Source: Lysinibacillus sp. FJAT-14745 (lineage in GTDB: Bacteria > Bacillota > Bacilli > Bacillales_A > Planococcaceae). Taken from it: DNA of 64,000 nt. The notes beneath the pieces are model-generated. The model ran no database searches and was not told where the DNA came from. It worked only from the letters and a program-made list of their open reading frames with translations. Below are positions 1-7,407 of this stretch, in pieces (positions within the stretch are counted from its first letter, which is position 1; every line of letters starts with the position of its first letter). The DNA lies in the NCBI RefSeq assembly GCF_001275675.1, contig NZ_LITM01000002.1, positions 503,257-567,256 of the forward strand. The letters are read 5' to 3'. The position numbers and the translations under genes were made by a program.

Positions 1-471
1 GTATTTAAAAGCGCCAACTTCCCCTTTTTCACCCATTATATCTAACGTATACTTTACCCAGTCCTGTTGCTGACACAGTATATCTAAAGGTTCATGCCAG
101 TCCTCAAAAGGATATGGTACCGTCATCGTAAGAAGATGACGTAAAGTAATGTCACGTTTTTTAGCATCTAGAATATATTCTGGGAAAAAATCCAACACCT
201 TCTGTTCAACGCTTTTAATATATCCTTTATCGATAGCAATACCAATAAGTGCTGAGAGTACACTTTTGGTTACAGATGCTACATGATGACTATCATCAGG
301 ACCTTTGCCATTAAAATATTTTTCATATGCTAGAAAACCATTTCTAACAATAACGATGCCATTTATATTGCTATACTCACTTATGATCGTCTGCTCTAGC
401 TCCGAAAGCTTTTTACTGTCCATATTTACGTTATCCGATTCTACCGTTTGCCAATCTATTGTTCTTTGCAT
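1..471 (-). CDS. Serine hydrolase, class C beta-lactamase-like (partial)
   Basis: The reading frame runs off the left edge, so only the first 157 codons are seen. The start is ATG at 471, preceded by AGGAGG with good spacing. The visible protein has the layout of the beta-lactamase/penicillin-binding-protein-like serine hydrolases: a short N-terminal strand pair (NGIVIVRNG...YEKYF), then HVASVTKSVLSALIG, which carries the S-x-x-K nucleophile motif (SVTK), then LRHLLTMT typical of the following helix. The Tyr-x-Asn and C-terminal motifs lie outside the window, so the substrate (peptide, ester or lactam) cannot be judged. It is read in the same direction as the MerR gene at 496-1320 and 24 bases downstream of it, so the two may be cotranscribed. 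Confidence 0.85.
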   Translation of the reverse strand, partial: MQRTIDWQTVESDNVNMDSKKLSELEQTIISEYSNINGIVIVRNGFLAYEKYFNGKGPDDSHHVASVTKSVLSALIGIAIDKGYIKSVEQKVLDFFPEYILDAKKRDITLRHLLTMTVPYPFEDWHEPLDILCQQQDWVKYTLDIMGEKGEVGAFKY

Positions 472-495
472 AAGAACCTCCTATTGTTAGTTTTA

Positions 496-1320
496 TCATT
501 TTTTCTTTACAGGAAAATATACCTCAGTAATATAATCCTCAGGGGAGTTTGCTTGATTTGGGTCTGTTACATATATTTCATATGGCGGCAATATTAATTC
601 ATAACCCTCGTTTTCAATCCACTTTATCAAATTGGCATAGACAGAAGTTAATTCTGGATAAGCTCCCTTTAAAACGGATTTAGCACAGAGGCTACCAGGC
701 AAATCTCTCGTTCCTTTGACAAACTCAGCTATTGGAATAGCGAACTCAGTATCATTACCAGTAGGATTAAATTCAGGGCTGTGGTAAATCGTCATCGGCT
801 GACCAAGTAAAGTGAGCTTCTCCTTCGCAATCTTTTCATATAACTTGCTAAAATAATTGCCATATCCTGATGCATAATCATCACTATTCATCATCAGTCG
901 CTTATAAAGGATATTCATTGGCTTTGTTTCAACCAGCTGTACCTCGATATCGTCAAGGTACGACATGATTGGCGTCCCTTTTTCTAAGTTTGCAATATCA
1001 TGACTTAGTTGTTTTACGAGATATTCAAAAGCCTTTAGTTTTTCTTGCATCTCATTTCTCTTATGGTTAAGCGCCGAACAAAGCATTTCTTCAGATTGAT
1101 GCTCTTCTAAATCCAGCATAGTTTTAATTTCTTCAAGAGAAAAATGATAGGATTTTAAACGATTAATATAGAGCATCCTTTTTAGTTGTTCGATGGAATA
1201 ATACCGATAACCGCTTTCAGCATTAATCTCATCTGGGTTAATTAATCCAATTTCATCATAATATCGAAGTGTTTTTGTCGAGACACCACATATCTTTGAG
1301 AATTCTCCAATTGTTAGCAC
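496..1320 (-). CDS. MerR-family regulator with GyrI-like effector domain
   Basis: A 274-residue transcription regulator. Residues 1-70 form a MerR winged helix (TIGEFSKICGVSTKTLRYYD, GYRYYSIEQL), followed by the long dimerisation helix (about 75-120) and a C-terminal GyrI/AraC-effector-like ligand domain (about 125-274, ending EDYITEVYFPVKK). This BmrR/TipA-like layout usually binds lipophilic or aromatic drugs. The start is GTG at 1320 with AGGTGG upstream. It sits upstream of the serine hydrolase (same strand) and divergent from the TetR/MFS pair. A MerR-type promoter with a 19-base spacer and dyad lies directly upstream, so autoregulation is likely. No metal-binding cysteine pattern is seen, which argues against a metal sensor. 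Confidence 0.9.
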   Translation of the reverse strand: MLTIGEFSKICGVSTKTLRYYDEIGLINPDEINAESGYRYYSIEQLKRMLYINRLKSYHFSLEEIKTMLDLEEHQSEEMLCSALNHKRNEMQEKLKAFEYLVKQLSHDIANLEKGTPIMSYLDDIEVQLVETKPMNILYKRLMMNSDDYASGYGNYFSKLYEKIAKEKLTLLGQPMTIYHSPEFNPTGNDTEFAIPIAEFVKGTRDLPGSLCAKSVLKGAYPELTSVYANLIKWIENEGYELILPPYEIYVTDPNQANSPEDYITEVYFPVKKK

Positions 1321-1361
1321 AAAACCACCTCACTTATAGATTTGTTACTTGCTACAATTCA

Positions 1362-1392
1362 TTTATACACCTTTCCCTTAGGGCAAAGTCAA
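1362..1392 (-). promoter_or_regulatory. MerR-type promoter and operator (19-bp spacer)
   Basis: On the minus strand TTGACT (1392-1387) and TATAAA (1367-1362) are separated by exactly 19 bases. The spacer holds the dyad TTgCCCTAAGGGaAA. An over-long 19-bp spacer with a central palindrome is the hallmark of promoters that MerR-family proteins untwist. It drives the MerR gene starting at 1320. Confidence 0.8.
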
Positions 1393-1448
1393 TCAAGACT
1401 TATGCTTTACTACCTTTATCTTTAACTTTCTTTGACTGAAAAATTTTA

Positions 1449-1477
1449 TTGACCGTTTAGTACAAAAAAGATATGCT
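1449..1477 (+). promoter_or_regulatory. Sigma-A type promoter of the TetR/MFS pair
   Basis: TTGACC (1449-1454), 17-base spacer, TATGCT (1472-1477). Transcription would begin near 1484, just before the AGGAGG at 1491. This rules out the in-frame ATG at 1473 and fixes the TTG at 1503 as the start. The -35 region overlaps GACCGTTTAGTAC, a plausible TetR half-operator. Confidence 0.7.
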
Positions 1478-1502
1478 ATTAGTCAATGAGAGGAGGATAA
1501 AT

Positions 1503-2099
1503 TTGACTAAACGAGGCAGACCCCGAGAGTTTGAGTATTCCTCAATTGTAGATGTCGCCATGAAAACCTTTTGGAAAAGAGGTTATGAGGGCTGTTCTAC
1601 ACAAGATTTATGCAATGATACTGGGCTAGGAAAAGGTAGCTTATATAATACTTTTGGTAGTAAACATGAACTGTACAAACAAGTATTAGAACGCTATCAT
1701 GAATTTGGAATTAAGGCACAGCAGGAATTATTAAATGCTCCAATTGCATTGAAAGATCGGTTAAGTAATCTTTTCGAGTGGGCATTGAAAGAAGATTTTG
1801 AGAATATTGATCAAAATGGTTGTTTATTAATTAATGCCGGTGTAGAAAGAGCTAAAAATGACGTAATGGTTCAAGAAATTTTCTCACGGCATATCGAGCT
1901 TCTTAAACAAGCTATTGAAAAAGTAATGGAGGAAGGATTGCAAACTGGCGAAATTTCAAAAAAGCAAACAGCTGAGGAATTAGCTAGTCTATTTTTAAGT
2001 AGTTATTACGGGTTCCGTGTTCTTAATGTTTCGATGCAAAATCGGCTGTTGTCTGAGCAGATTATGAAAGGAACATTAGAATCTATTTTTGGCGCTTAG
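1503..2099 (+). CDS. TetR/AcrR-family transcriptional repressor
   Basis: A 198-residue regulator read from TTG at 1503, six bases after AGGAGG (1491-1496). The upstream in-frame ATG at 1473 lies inside the -10 box. The N-terminus TKRGRPREFEY leads into a TetR HTH (about residues 12-55: VAMKTFWKRGYEGCSTQDLCNDTGLGKGSLYNTF), and the rest is a helical ligand and dimer domain (TetR_C type, with GCLLINAGVE as in the AcrR-like group with 'NGCLL' motif). It is 63 bases upstream of an MFS drug exporter on the same strand, so it most likely represses its own transcription and that pump until a toxic ligand binds. The ligand cannot be predicted. Confidence 0.9.
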   Translation: MTKRGRPREFEYSSIVDVAMKTFWKRGYEGCSTQDLCNDTGLGKGSLYNTFGSKHELYKQVLERYHEFGIKAQQELLNAPIALKDRLSNLFEWALKEDFENIDQNGCLLINAGVERAKNDVMVQEIFSRHIELLKQAIEKVMEEGLQTGEISKKQTAEELASLFLSSYYGFRVLNVSMQNRLLSEQIMKGTLESIFGA

Positions 2100-2162
2100 T
2101 GCGCTCTTTTTTAGCACTATTTTTGTACCAATCGTTACAATATTAAATTTAGGAGTGTTTTT

Positions 2163-3305
2163 ATGCCATCTATTATTTATTTATTAGCTTTAGCGATTTT
2201 TTGTATGACTACATCTGAATTTATGGTTGCAGGTATGATGAACGAACTTGCTCTAGCATTTCAGGTTTCTGTATCTTCAATCGGGTATTTAATTACAGCT
2301 TATGCAGGTGCAATGGTGGTAGGTGGACCTATTTTAACTGCAACTCTTCTACGAATACGTAGTAAGCAAGCATTATTATTTTTAATGTTTGTATTTTTAA
2401 TCGGCCAGTCGCTCGGAGCTATCGCTTGGAACTATGATATTATGATGGTTTCACGCATTATTACCGGCATTGCTTCTTCTTCAGCATTTGGTGTTGCCAT
2501 ATCATTTTCAGCAACATTGGTTCCCCCTAATTCAAGGGGAAAAGCTGCATCTATTGTACTTGCAGGTTTAATGCTTTCAACTGTCTTAGGTTTACCTATA
2601 ACAACTGTTATCTCACAATATTTTGGCTGGCGTATTAGTTTTGGGGCGGTTTCCGTTCTTGTTCTAGTATCAGCAGTCATGATTCAATGGTTGATACCAT
2701 CATCGTCCATTAAAGCTCCATTAGACTGGAAAGACGAACTTTTGCATTTTAAGAATATTCATCTTTGGGCAGCATATGTAACAAGCATGTTTATCATCGG
2801 TGGTACATTTGCAGCATTTAGTTATTTCACACCTATCTTTACAAATGTTACGGGATTTTCTAGTGCAAGTATTCCGTATTTACTTGCTCTCTACGGTAGT
2901 GCGACAGTAGTTGGGAATATAGTAATTGGAAAGTACGCTGATAATTATACAATGAAAATACTAATGAGCGGATTGATTTTATTAATTGTAGCATTGTCTG
3001 TATTTGCGTTAGGAGCGGAAAATAAATATATTGCTGTTACCTGTACTATTTTTATCGGTTTAACGGGAGTTGCGATGAATCCAGCTATGATTGCGAGAGT
3101 AATGAAAACAGCGAATAGTGGGGCAATGATAAATACTGTTCACACCTCTTTTATTACACTCGGTGTTGCTATTGGTTCATCGCTTGGTGCTCTAGGAATT
3201 AGTAAAGGATATGGCTTTGTATCACCCTTATGGATTGGAGTTTGTTTAGCTATCCTAGGATTACTATCATTAATTCCATATTTACATAAAAGGAAGGAAT
3301 ATTAA
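2163..3305 (+). CDS. MFS drug/metabolite exporter (DHA1 type)
   Basis: A 380-residue membrane protein with about 12 hydrophobic segments. The first segment contains TTSEFMVAGMMNELA, characteristic of the DHA1 AraJ/YdhP/YbcL-like sugar-and-drug efflux group, and the third to fifth contain SRIITGIASSSAFGVAISFSATLVPP and the motif-C-like GLMLSTVLGLPI. Start ATG with TTTAGGAGTG upstream. The length is usual for the family. It follows the TetR gene on the same strand and is followed by a terminator at 3401, so the two form a compact repressor-pump unit. The substrate is unknown. Confidence 0.88.
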   Translation: MPSIIYLLALAIFCMTTSEFMVAGMMNELALAFQVSVSSIGYLITAYAGAMVVGGPILTATLLRIRSKQALLFLMFVFLIGQSLGAIAWNYDIMMVSRIITGIASSSAFGVAISFSATLVPPNSRGKAASIVLAGLMLSTVLGLPITTVISQYFGWRISFGAVSVLVLVSAVMIQWLIPSSSIKAPLDWKDELLHFKNIHLWAAYVTSMFIIGGTFAAFSYFTPIFTNVTGFSSASIPYLLALYGSATVVGNIVIGKYADNYTMKILMSGLILLIVALSVFALGAENKYIAVTCTIFIGLTGVAMNPAMIARVMKTANSGAMINTVHTSFITLGVAIGSSLGALGISKGYGFVSPLWIGVCLAILGLLSLIPYLHKRKEY

Positions 3306-3400
3306 TGGGTACTACATTACGTGTGTTCCGGTGGCCCAGCCGTTTTGCCTAACATTCACCTCTATTTTTAATTGCTCTCAATTTGAATTGTATATACCAA

Positions 3401-3448
3401 AGAAGCTCTCCTCATCATTTTCACGATCAAGGAGAGCTTCTACTTTTA
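3401..3448 (+). terminator. Rho-independent terminator after the MFS gene
   Basis: Perfect 12-bp stem AGAAGCTCTCCT (3401-3412) / AGGAGAGCTTCT (3430-3441) followed by a T-rich run. It lies about 95 bases after the MFS stop codon. Confidence 0.8.
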
Positions 3449-3483
3449 TATAAATACGGGGGAGTTTTACTAGCTTTCAAGAT

Positions 3484-3737
3484 CAATTATGCCTCGGCAT
3501 AATTGCGTCCGGAATCGGCTTTGTGCTTGCACAAAGCACTCCTTTCCGATTTCCGTGACATCCGCCGGAGGCTTTGGGCCAACACAAAGTTGGTCACTCA
3601 GTCGTTGCCACAGGACGTGGCGTTCTTAGACTGAGTTCCTCTATTTCAGCGGATGTTTGGACACTCGCTGAAAAGTGACTAAAACTGCATTTATCTCACC
3701 ACCTATAGAGGTGGGAGACTACTGCTGAAAGAAGTTA
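3484..3737 (+). repeat. Structured intergenic repeat, family A copy A1
   Basis: GC-rich island in the 530-base gap between convergent MFS and mdh genes, with no coding frame. It opens with the hairpin CAATTATGC-CTCG-GCATAATTG, then a nested stem CTTTGTGC-TT-GCACAAAG inside GGAATCGG/CCGATTTCC. Then come ACATCCGC (pairing with GCGGATGT near 3650), GGCCAAC/GTTGGTC, the two-level stem ACTCAGTC/GACTGAGT (3596-3603/3629-3636) enclosing GCCAC/GTGGC, TTTCAGCG/CGCTGAAA, and CCACCT-ATAG-AGGTGG. It ends in CTGAAAGAAGTTA. Parts recur at 17673, 23003, 42357 and 60901. The remaining 3738-3836 shows nothing recognisable. Confidence 0.75.
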
Positions 3738-3836
3738 TATGTTCGGTTTCCAATCAAACATTTTAAAGAGCTAAATTTTATTACAACAAATATCTAGTTG
3801 GGGATCCTACATATTTTATTGTTATCTAGAGTCTGA

Positions 3837-4784
3837 TTACCCTATGTTTTGACAAATAGTTAATACTTGTTTGACGGCTTCTGCCGATTGATGGAGCGCC
3901 GTTTTTTCTTCATTTGTCAGGTGCAATTCAATAACTGATTCAATGCCATTGCCACCTAATATTGTCGGTACGCCTAAAAATAATTCGTGGTACCCGTACT
4001 CACCTTCTAATAGGGCGATAGAAGGAATTATTTTACGTTGATCTTTCATGATAATTTCGACCATCTGTGCACAGGCAGCAGCTGGCGCATAATAAGCACT
4101 TCCATTGCCTAACAAACCAACAATTTCTCCGCCACCTTTACGTGTACGTTCTACGATTTGCTGTAGTCTGTCTTGAGGAATCAGTTTTTCTAATGGGATC
4201 CCTCCAGCATAGGAATATCGAATTAAAGGGACCATTTCGTCGCCATGTCCACCTAAGACGAATCCTGACACATCTTCTGGTGCAATTTGCAGTTCTTGTG
4301 CTACAAATGTATTAAAACGCGCTGTATCTAACACACCTGATTGACCAATGACACGATTTTTCGGAAATCCTGTTTCCTTATAACAAACATAGGTCATGGC
4401 ATCAACTGGATTGCTTAATATAAGGACTATGCTGTTCGGAGCATAATGTTTTATTTGTCTAGAAACTTGTTGAATAATTTTTGCATTCGTCGTCACTAAG
4501 TCATCTCGACTCATACCTGGTTTACGGGGAATACCAGCTGTAATAATGACAATATTTGCTCCAGCTATATCCTCATAATTGCTCGTTCCTTTAATAGAAA
4601 CATTAAACTTTTCGATTGGTCCTGTTTGTAATAAATCCAACGCCTTTCCCTTTGTTGGATTTTCTGCTTCTGGAATATCTAGAAGCACAACATCGCCTAG
4701 CTCTTTTTGTGCCAAAAATAAGCTTAAAGTTGCACCTGTATGACCAGCTCCGATTACAGCAATTTTACTTTTTCGAAATGTCAT
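3837..4784 (-). CDS. Malate dehydrogenase (LDH-like MDH) at the end of the eut operon
   Basis: A 315-residue NAD-dependent 2-hydroxyacid dehydrogenase. Features seen: Rossmann GAGHTGAT (about 12-19), Asp of LLDIPE that selects NAD, the active-site loop [16 protein letters not shown] with Arg at the specificity position (Gln in lactate dehydrogenases), SGVLDTARF, the catalytic GGHGDEM, and TRKGGGEIV. These define malate rather than lactate specificity. Its ATG overlaps the stop of the shell gene (TAATG), so it is translated with the eut operon. No EutG alcohol dehydrogenase is present, and I infer that this enzyme may help rebalance NADH made by EutE. It could instead be a housekeeping mdh captured by the operon. 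No compartment-targeting helix is evident. Confidence 0.87.
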   Translation of the reverse strand: MTFRKSKIAVIGAGHTGATLSLFLAQKELGDVVLLDIPEAENPTKGKALDLLQTGPIEKFNVSIKGTSNYEDIAGANIVIITAGIPRKPGMSRDDLVTTNAKIIQQVSRQIKHYAPNSIVLILSNPVDAMTYVCYKETGFPKNRVIGQSGVLDTARFNTFVAQELQIAPEDVSGFVLGGHGDEMVPLIRYSYAGGIPLEKLIPQDRLQQIVERTRKGGGEIVGLLGNGSAYYAPAAACAQMVEIIMKDQRKIIPSIALLEGEYGYHELFLGVPTILGGNGIESVIELHLTNEEKTALHQSAEAVKQVLTICQNIG

Positions 4785-5161
4785 TATGCCTCACCTCGAT
4801 TTTCAGTAGCTGCTGTTTCTGTCGTTTTTTTAACTCGCGTTGATGTTGATGTTGATGTTGAAGCTGATGCTGGCTTTTTCTTTGGAGTTTCTGGTCCTTT
4901 AATCATTTGAAAAACATCTTCATCTGGTCTCGGAATTACGTGAGCACCTAATAGTTCTCCCACGCGCATTGCAGCGGCTTTTCCAGCTTCAACTGCTGCT
5001 TGGACAGAACCAACATCACCTTTGACAACTACAGTTACGATGCCACCATCAACAAATTCCTGTTTCACAATGGTTACATCTGAAGACTTTATCATTGCAT
5101 CGGCCGCCTCATATGAACCAACTAATCCCTTTGTCTCAATCATTCCAATTGCGCTACTCAT
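4784..5161 (-). CDS. BMC-domain shell protein with Ser/Thr-Lys tail
   Basis: A 125-residue microcompartment shell protein. ATG at 5161 is chosen because GAGGTGAG precedes it; an upstream in-frame extension lacks a ribosome site. Residues 1-90 form a BMC-H domain ([52 protein letters not shown]) that would make a hexameric tile. A tail of about 35 residues follows, Pro/Lys-rich and then Ser/Thr repetitive ([16 protein letters not shown]), encoded by a short (GATGTT)n-like tract. The tail is absent from the second BMC-H gene at 7113, so the two are not redundant. It overlaps eutN by 8 bases and is cotranslated with the downstream mdh. Confidence 0.9.
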   Translation of the reverse strand: MSSAIGMIETKGLVGSYEAADAMIKSSDVTIVKQEFVDGGIVTVVVKGDVGSVQAAVEAGKAAAMRVGELLGAHVIPRPDEDVFQMIKGPETPKKKPASASTSTSTSTRVKKTTETAATENRGEA

Positions 5162-5438
5162 TATTCTCACCTCGCATAACTTCAGTAGAATCAATAATAC
5201 CTATAACGACCGCATCGATAGGCAACGGATTTTCTTTCATAATATATCGGGATGATCCACCACTTGTAACGAGCACATCATCTCCGATTCCTGCCCCGAT
5301 ACGGTCAGCTGCTACAATTTCTGTACGAATCGGCTGTTGATTGGAATCGATTGGTTGAATAATTAATAATTTTAAGCCATTCAACCCTTCTTCTTTACGT
5401 GTTGCCCATACACTACCTATCACTCTTCCTATCTGCAT
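5154..5438 (-). CDS. eutN: EutN/CcmL-type shell vertex protein
   Basis: A 94-residue pentameric vertex protein that closes the corners of the compartment. MQIGRVIGSVWATRKEEGLNG and the later DRIGAGIGDDVLVTSGGSSR and PIDAVVIGIID are characteristic of the EutN_CcmL family. ATG at 5438 is preferred, because the GTG three codons earlier lies inside the ribosome site AGAGGTG. The stop overlaps the next shell gene by 8 bases. Length is normal for the family. Confidence 0.92.
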   Translation of the reverse strand: MQIGRVIGSVWATRKEEGLNGLKLLIIQPIDSNQQPIRTEIVAADRIGAGIGDDVLVTSGGSSRYIMKENPLPIDAVVIGIIDSTEVMRGENNE

Positions 5439-5474
5439 GAACTTCACCTCTTTATCCCACTTGGACTATAATTA

Positions 5475-6338
5475 CTAAGAGCGAATTGTTAACGTCTTAT
5501 TCAACTCTCGTATTTTGTCATAAGCCAATGCTGTCACAATTGTCTTTTTAGGAACAACAATTTCCTGCGCTTCTATTTCAAGTACTTCAACTTGCGAAAG
5601 TAACTTCTTATCAAATTGATAGCTTACTGGTTTTTCAGCCTGACTTACGACTGGCGGAAGTTCTTTGACATTCATTAGTTCATTAGCTTGAGCATTGACA
5701 ATCTCTGCAAATGCGCCTTGTTGGATTAAACCTGCATTTGCCTCATCTGTATCGATATGCATCTCCAAGCGATAACGCTCTGAAACCCGAATCATTACAT
5801 TTGATAAAATAATCGGTCTTATACCTTCTATTTTAATTTGTACCGATTGTCCGTCCACTACTTGGAACCGAGCACTGTCAGTCGGCGACATATGAATATG
5901 TGCTTGTGCAATAATGAGTCCCTCATTTAGCACGACGCTGCCCTTTGGACCAATAAGTGTAACGGGGCTAGAGCCTTTTATATCTCCAGATACTCTTAAA
6001 GGGGGCTTAACCCCTAATTTCATCGCGTCTGTCCAGCTAATTTCTACTTGAGATAATGAACGGGCTGGACCTAAAATGCGTACCCGCTCAATGGAACCCT
6101 TTGGACCAGCAATAACAACTGTTTCCTCAGCAGCAAACTGTCCTGGCTGTGAAAGCTCAAACTTCGGTGTTAATTGATAATTCTCACCAAAAAGCTGCTC
6201 CACTTCCGTTTGAGCAAGATGTACATGTCGCGCTGATACACCGACAGGGATTTTTCCGTCATGCTGAGAGGAAGGCTGATTTTTTAAAACTTGCTGTAAT
6301 ACTTCTTCAACAATTTTTTGGATTAAATTTTCCTGCAT
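5475..6338 (-). CDS. pduL: PduL-type phosphotransacetylase with targeting helix and C-terminal extension
   Basis: A 287-residue enzyme of the PduL family, which interconverts acetyl-CoA and acetyl-phosphate. The first 20 residues (MQENLIQKIVEEVLQQVL) form an amphipathic helix typical of encapsulation peptides that send enzymes into microcompartments. Two PduL half-domains follow with the zinc-ligand motifs VSARHVHL and AQAHIHMS, plus RLEMHIDTDEANAG. Unlike the 196-residue paralogue just upstream it has about 75 extra C-terminal residues of unknown role (ending ALAYDKIRELNKTLTI). ATG at 6338 follows AAGGAGGAGG. It is the second of two adjacent pduL genes and most likely the luminal form. Confidence 0.9.
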   Translation of the reverse strand: MQENLIQKIVEEVLQQVLKNQPSSQHDGKIPVGVSARHVHLAQTEVEQLFGENYQLTPKFELSQPGQFAAEETVVIAGPKGSIERVRILGPARSLSQVEISWTDAMKLGVKPPLRVSGDIKGSSPVTLIGPKGSVVLNEGLIIAQAHIHMSPTDSARFQVVDGQSVQIKIEGIRPIILSNVMIRVSERYRLEMHIDTDEANAGLIQQGAFAEIVNAQANELMNVKELPPVVSQAEKPVSYQFDKKLLSQVEVLEIEAQEIVVPKKTIVTALAYDKIRELNKTLTIRS

Positions 6339-6350
6339 CTAACCTCCTCC

Positions 6351-6941
6351 TTATGTCAATGATCTGATTATTCTTCCTTGAGCTTGCTGTTCAATAAAGC
6401 CCGCATTCGCTTCATCTGTGTCGATATGCATCTCTAAACTAAAATCGTTTGACACACGAACTACAACCCCACGAAACGTCACTGGTCGTTCACTATCAAC
6501 TTCAACAGATACTATTTCATTATTTTGTACGTCCAATGCTAACGCATCTTCTTCCGTCATATGAATATGTGCCTGTGCAATAATGACACCCTGCTTAATG
6601 ATTATTTCTTGTTCTTGATTGATTAATTTGATGCCAGCTGAACTTTCGATATCACCCGATTGTCTCAAAGGAGGGGTTAATCCTAATTTCATTGCATCTG
6701 TTCGACTAATTTCCACCTGTGTTGCCGCTCTTACAGGGCCTAATACACGTACATTGTGAAGAACACCTTTTGGTCCCTCAATAGAGACACGCTCTTTAGC
6801 TGCAAACTGTCCTGGCTGTGAAAGATCAAAATCCTTCGTTAGCATCGCATTTGGACCAAAAAGTGCCTGTAAATCCTCTTCACTAACATGTATATGACGA
6901 GCTGAAATGGCCACAGGAAATGTTTTTGTCGCTGTATTCAA
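6351..6941 (-). CDS. pduL: PduL-type phosphotransacetylase (short form)
   Basis: A 196-residue PduL-family enzyme converting acetyl-CoA plus phosphate to acetyl-phosphate, the step that lets the pathway feed acetate kinase and ATP formation. It has the two conserved zinc motifs ISARHIHV and AQAHIHMT and the shared core FDLSQPGQFAAKE and LEMHIDTDEANAGF. The start is placed at TTG 6941, nine bases after AGAGG; the GTG at 6950 directly abuts the ribosome site. It lacks the N-terminal amphipathic helix of its neighbour, so it may act outside the shell or enter by partner binding. It takes the place of EutD of enterobacterial eut operons. Confidence 0.9.
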   Translation of the reverse strand: MNTATKTFPVAISARHIHVSEEDLQALFGPNAMLTKDFDLSQPGQFAAKERVSIEGPKGVLHNVRVLGPVRAATQVEISRTDAMKLGLTPPLRQSGDIESSAGIKLINQEQEIIIKQGVIIAQAHIHMTEEDALALDVQNNEIVSVEVDSERPVTFRGVVVRVSNDFSLEMHIDTDEANAGFIEQQAQGRIIRSLT

Positions 6942-6950
6942 GTTAGCCAC

Positions 6951-7112
6951 CCTCTATATCTTTTTAGCTATATTTTTATAGGGAATAAAGCAGGATGAGG
7001 CGCAATGTGTAACATCCTGCCCTTCCCTTTATGATGTTCTATCCGTCGCTTTGGATTCTATCCGTCACTCCAGCTCTTCTTTCCGTCGCCTTCGTTTGGA
7101 CTATAATTAAAA
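6951..7112 (-). promoter_or_regulatory. Internal eut intergenic region with hairpin and short tandem repeats
   Basis: The only sizeable gap inside the operon (between eutM and pduL). It contains CAGGATG/CATCCTG arms (6991-7020) that can be extended by GGGAA/TTCCC. Three copies of TTCTwTCCGTCrCy follow at 7037, 7056 and 7077 (plus-strand orientation). TTGGACTATAATTA at 7096-7109 recurs at 5461-5474 after another eut stop codon. No clear ANTAR-type six-base loop is seen. Role unknown; mRNA processing or a moderate attenuator is possible. Confidence 0.45.
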
Positions 7113-7391
7113 TTAAGCCTCTGCTTTTGGTAAAATTAATTCTAATTCATGGTGTGGGCGTGGGATTACATGAACTGATAGAAGTTCTCCAACACGTTGT
7201 GCCGCTGCTGCTCCTGCATCAGTAGCTGCTTTTACTGCGCCTACATCACCACGAACTAATACAGTGACAATACCGCCACCAACATGTACTTTTCCTACTA
7301 AATTAACGCTAGCTGCTTTCACCATTGCATCTGCTGCTTCAATTGCTCCTACTAATCCTTTTGTTTCTACCATTCCTAATGCTGTACTCAT
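7113..7391 (-). CDS. eutM: EutM-type BMC-H shell protein
   Basis: A 92-residue single BMC-domain protein that forms the main hexameric facets. [43 protein letters not shown] and [13 protein letters not shown] match EutM/PduA. The pore loop is between GKVHVGGG and IVTV. The start is ATG at 7391 with GGAGG eight bases upstream. It follows eutE by 16 bases. No tail is present, in contrast to the BMC protein at 4784. Confidence 0.95.
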   Translation of the reverse strand: MSTALGMVETKGLVGAIEAADAMVKAASVNLVGKVHVGGGIVTVLVRGDVGAVKAATDAGAAAAQRVGELLSVHVIPRPHHELELILPKAEA

Positions 7392-7407
7392 TTGTCATTC
7401 CTCCAAA

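Noticed and set aside
3484-3737. Insertion sequence or tRNA cluster in the GC-rich island
   Set aside because: No transposase frame, no terminal inverted repeats with target duplication and no cloverleaf or CCA end; the stems fit a structured repeat instead.
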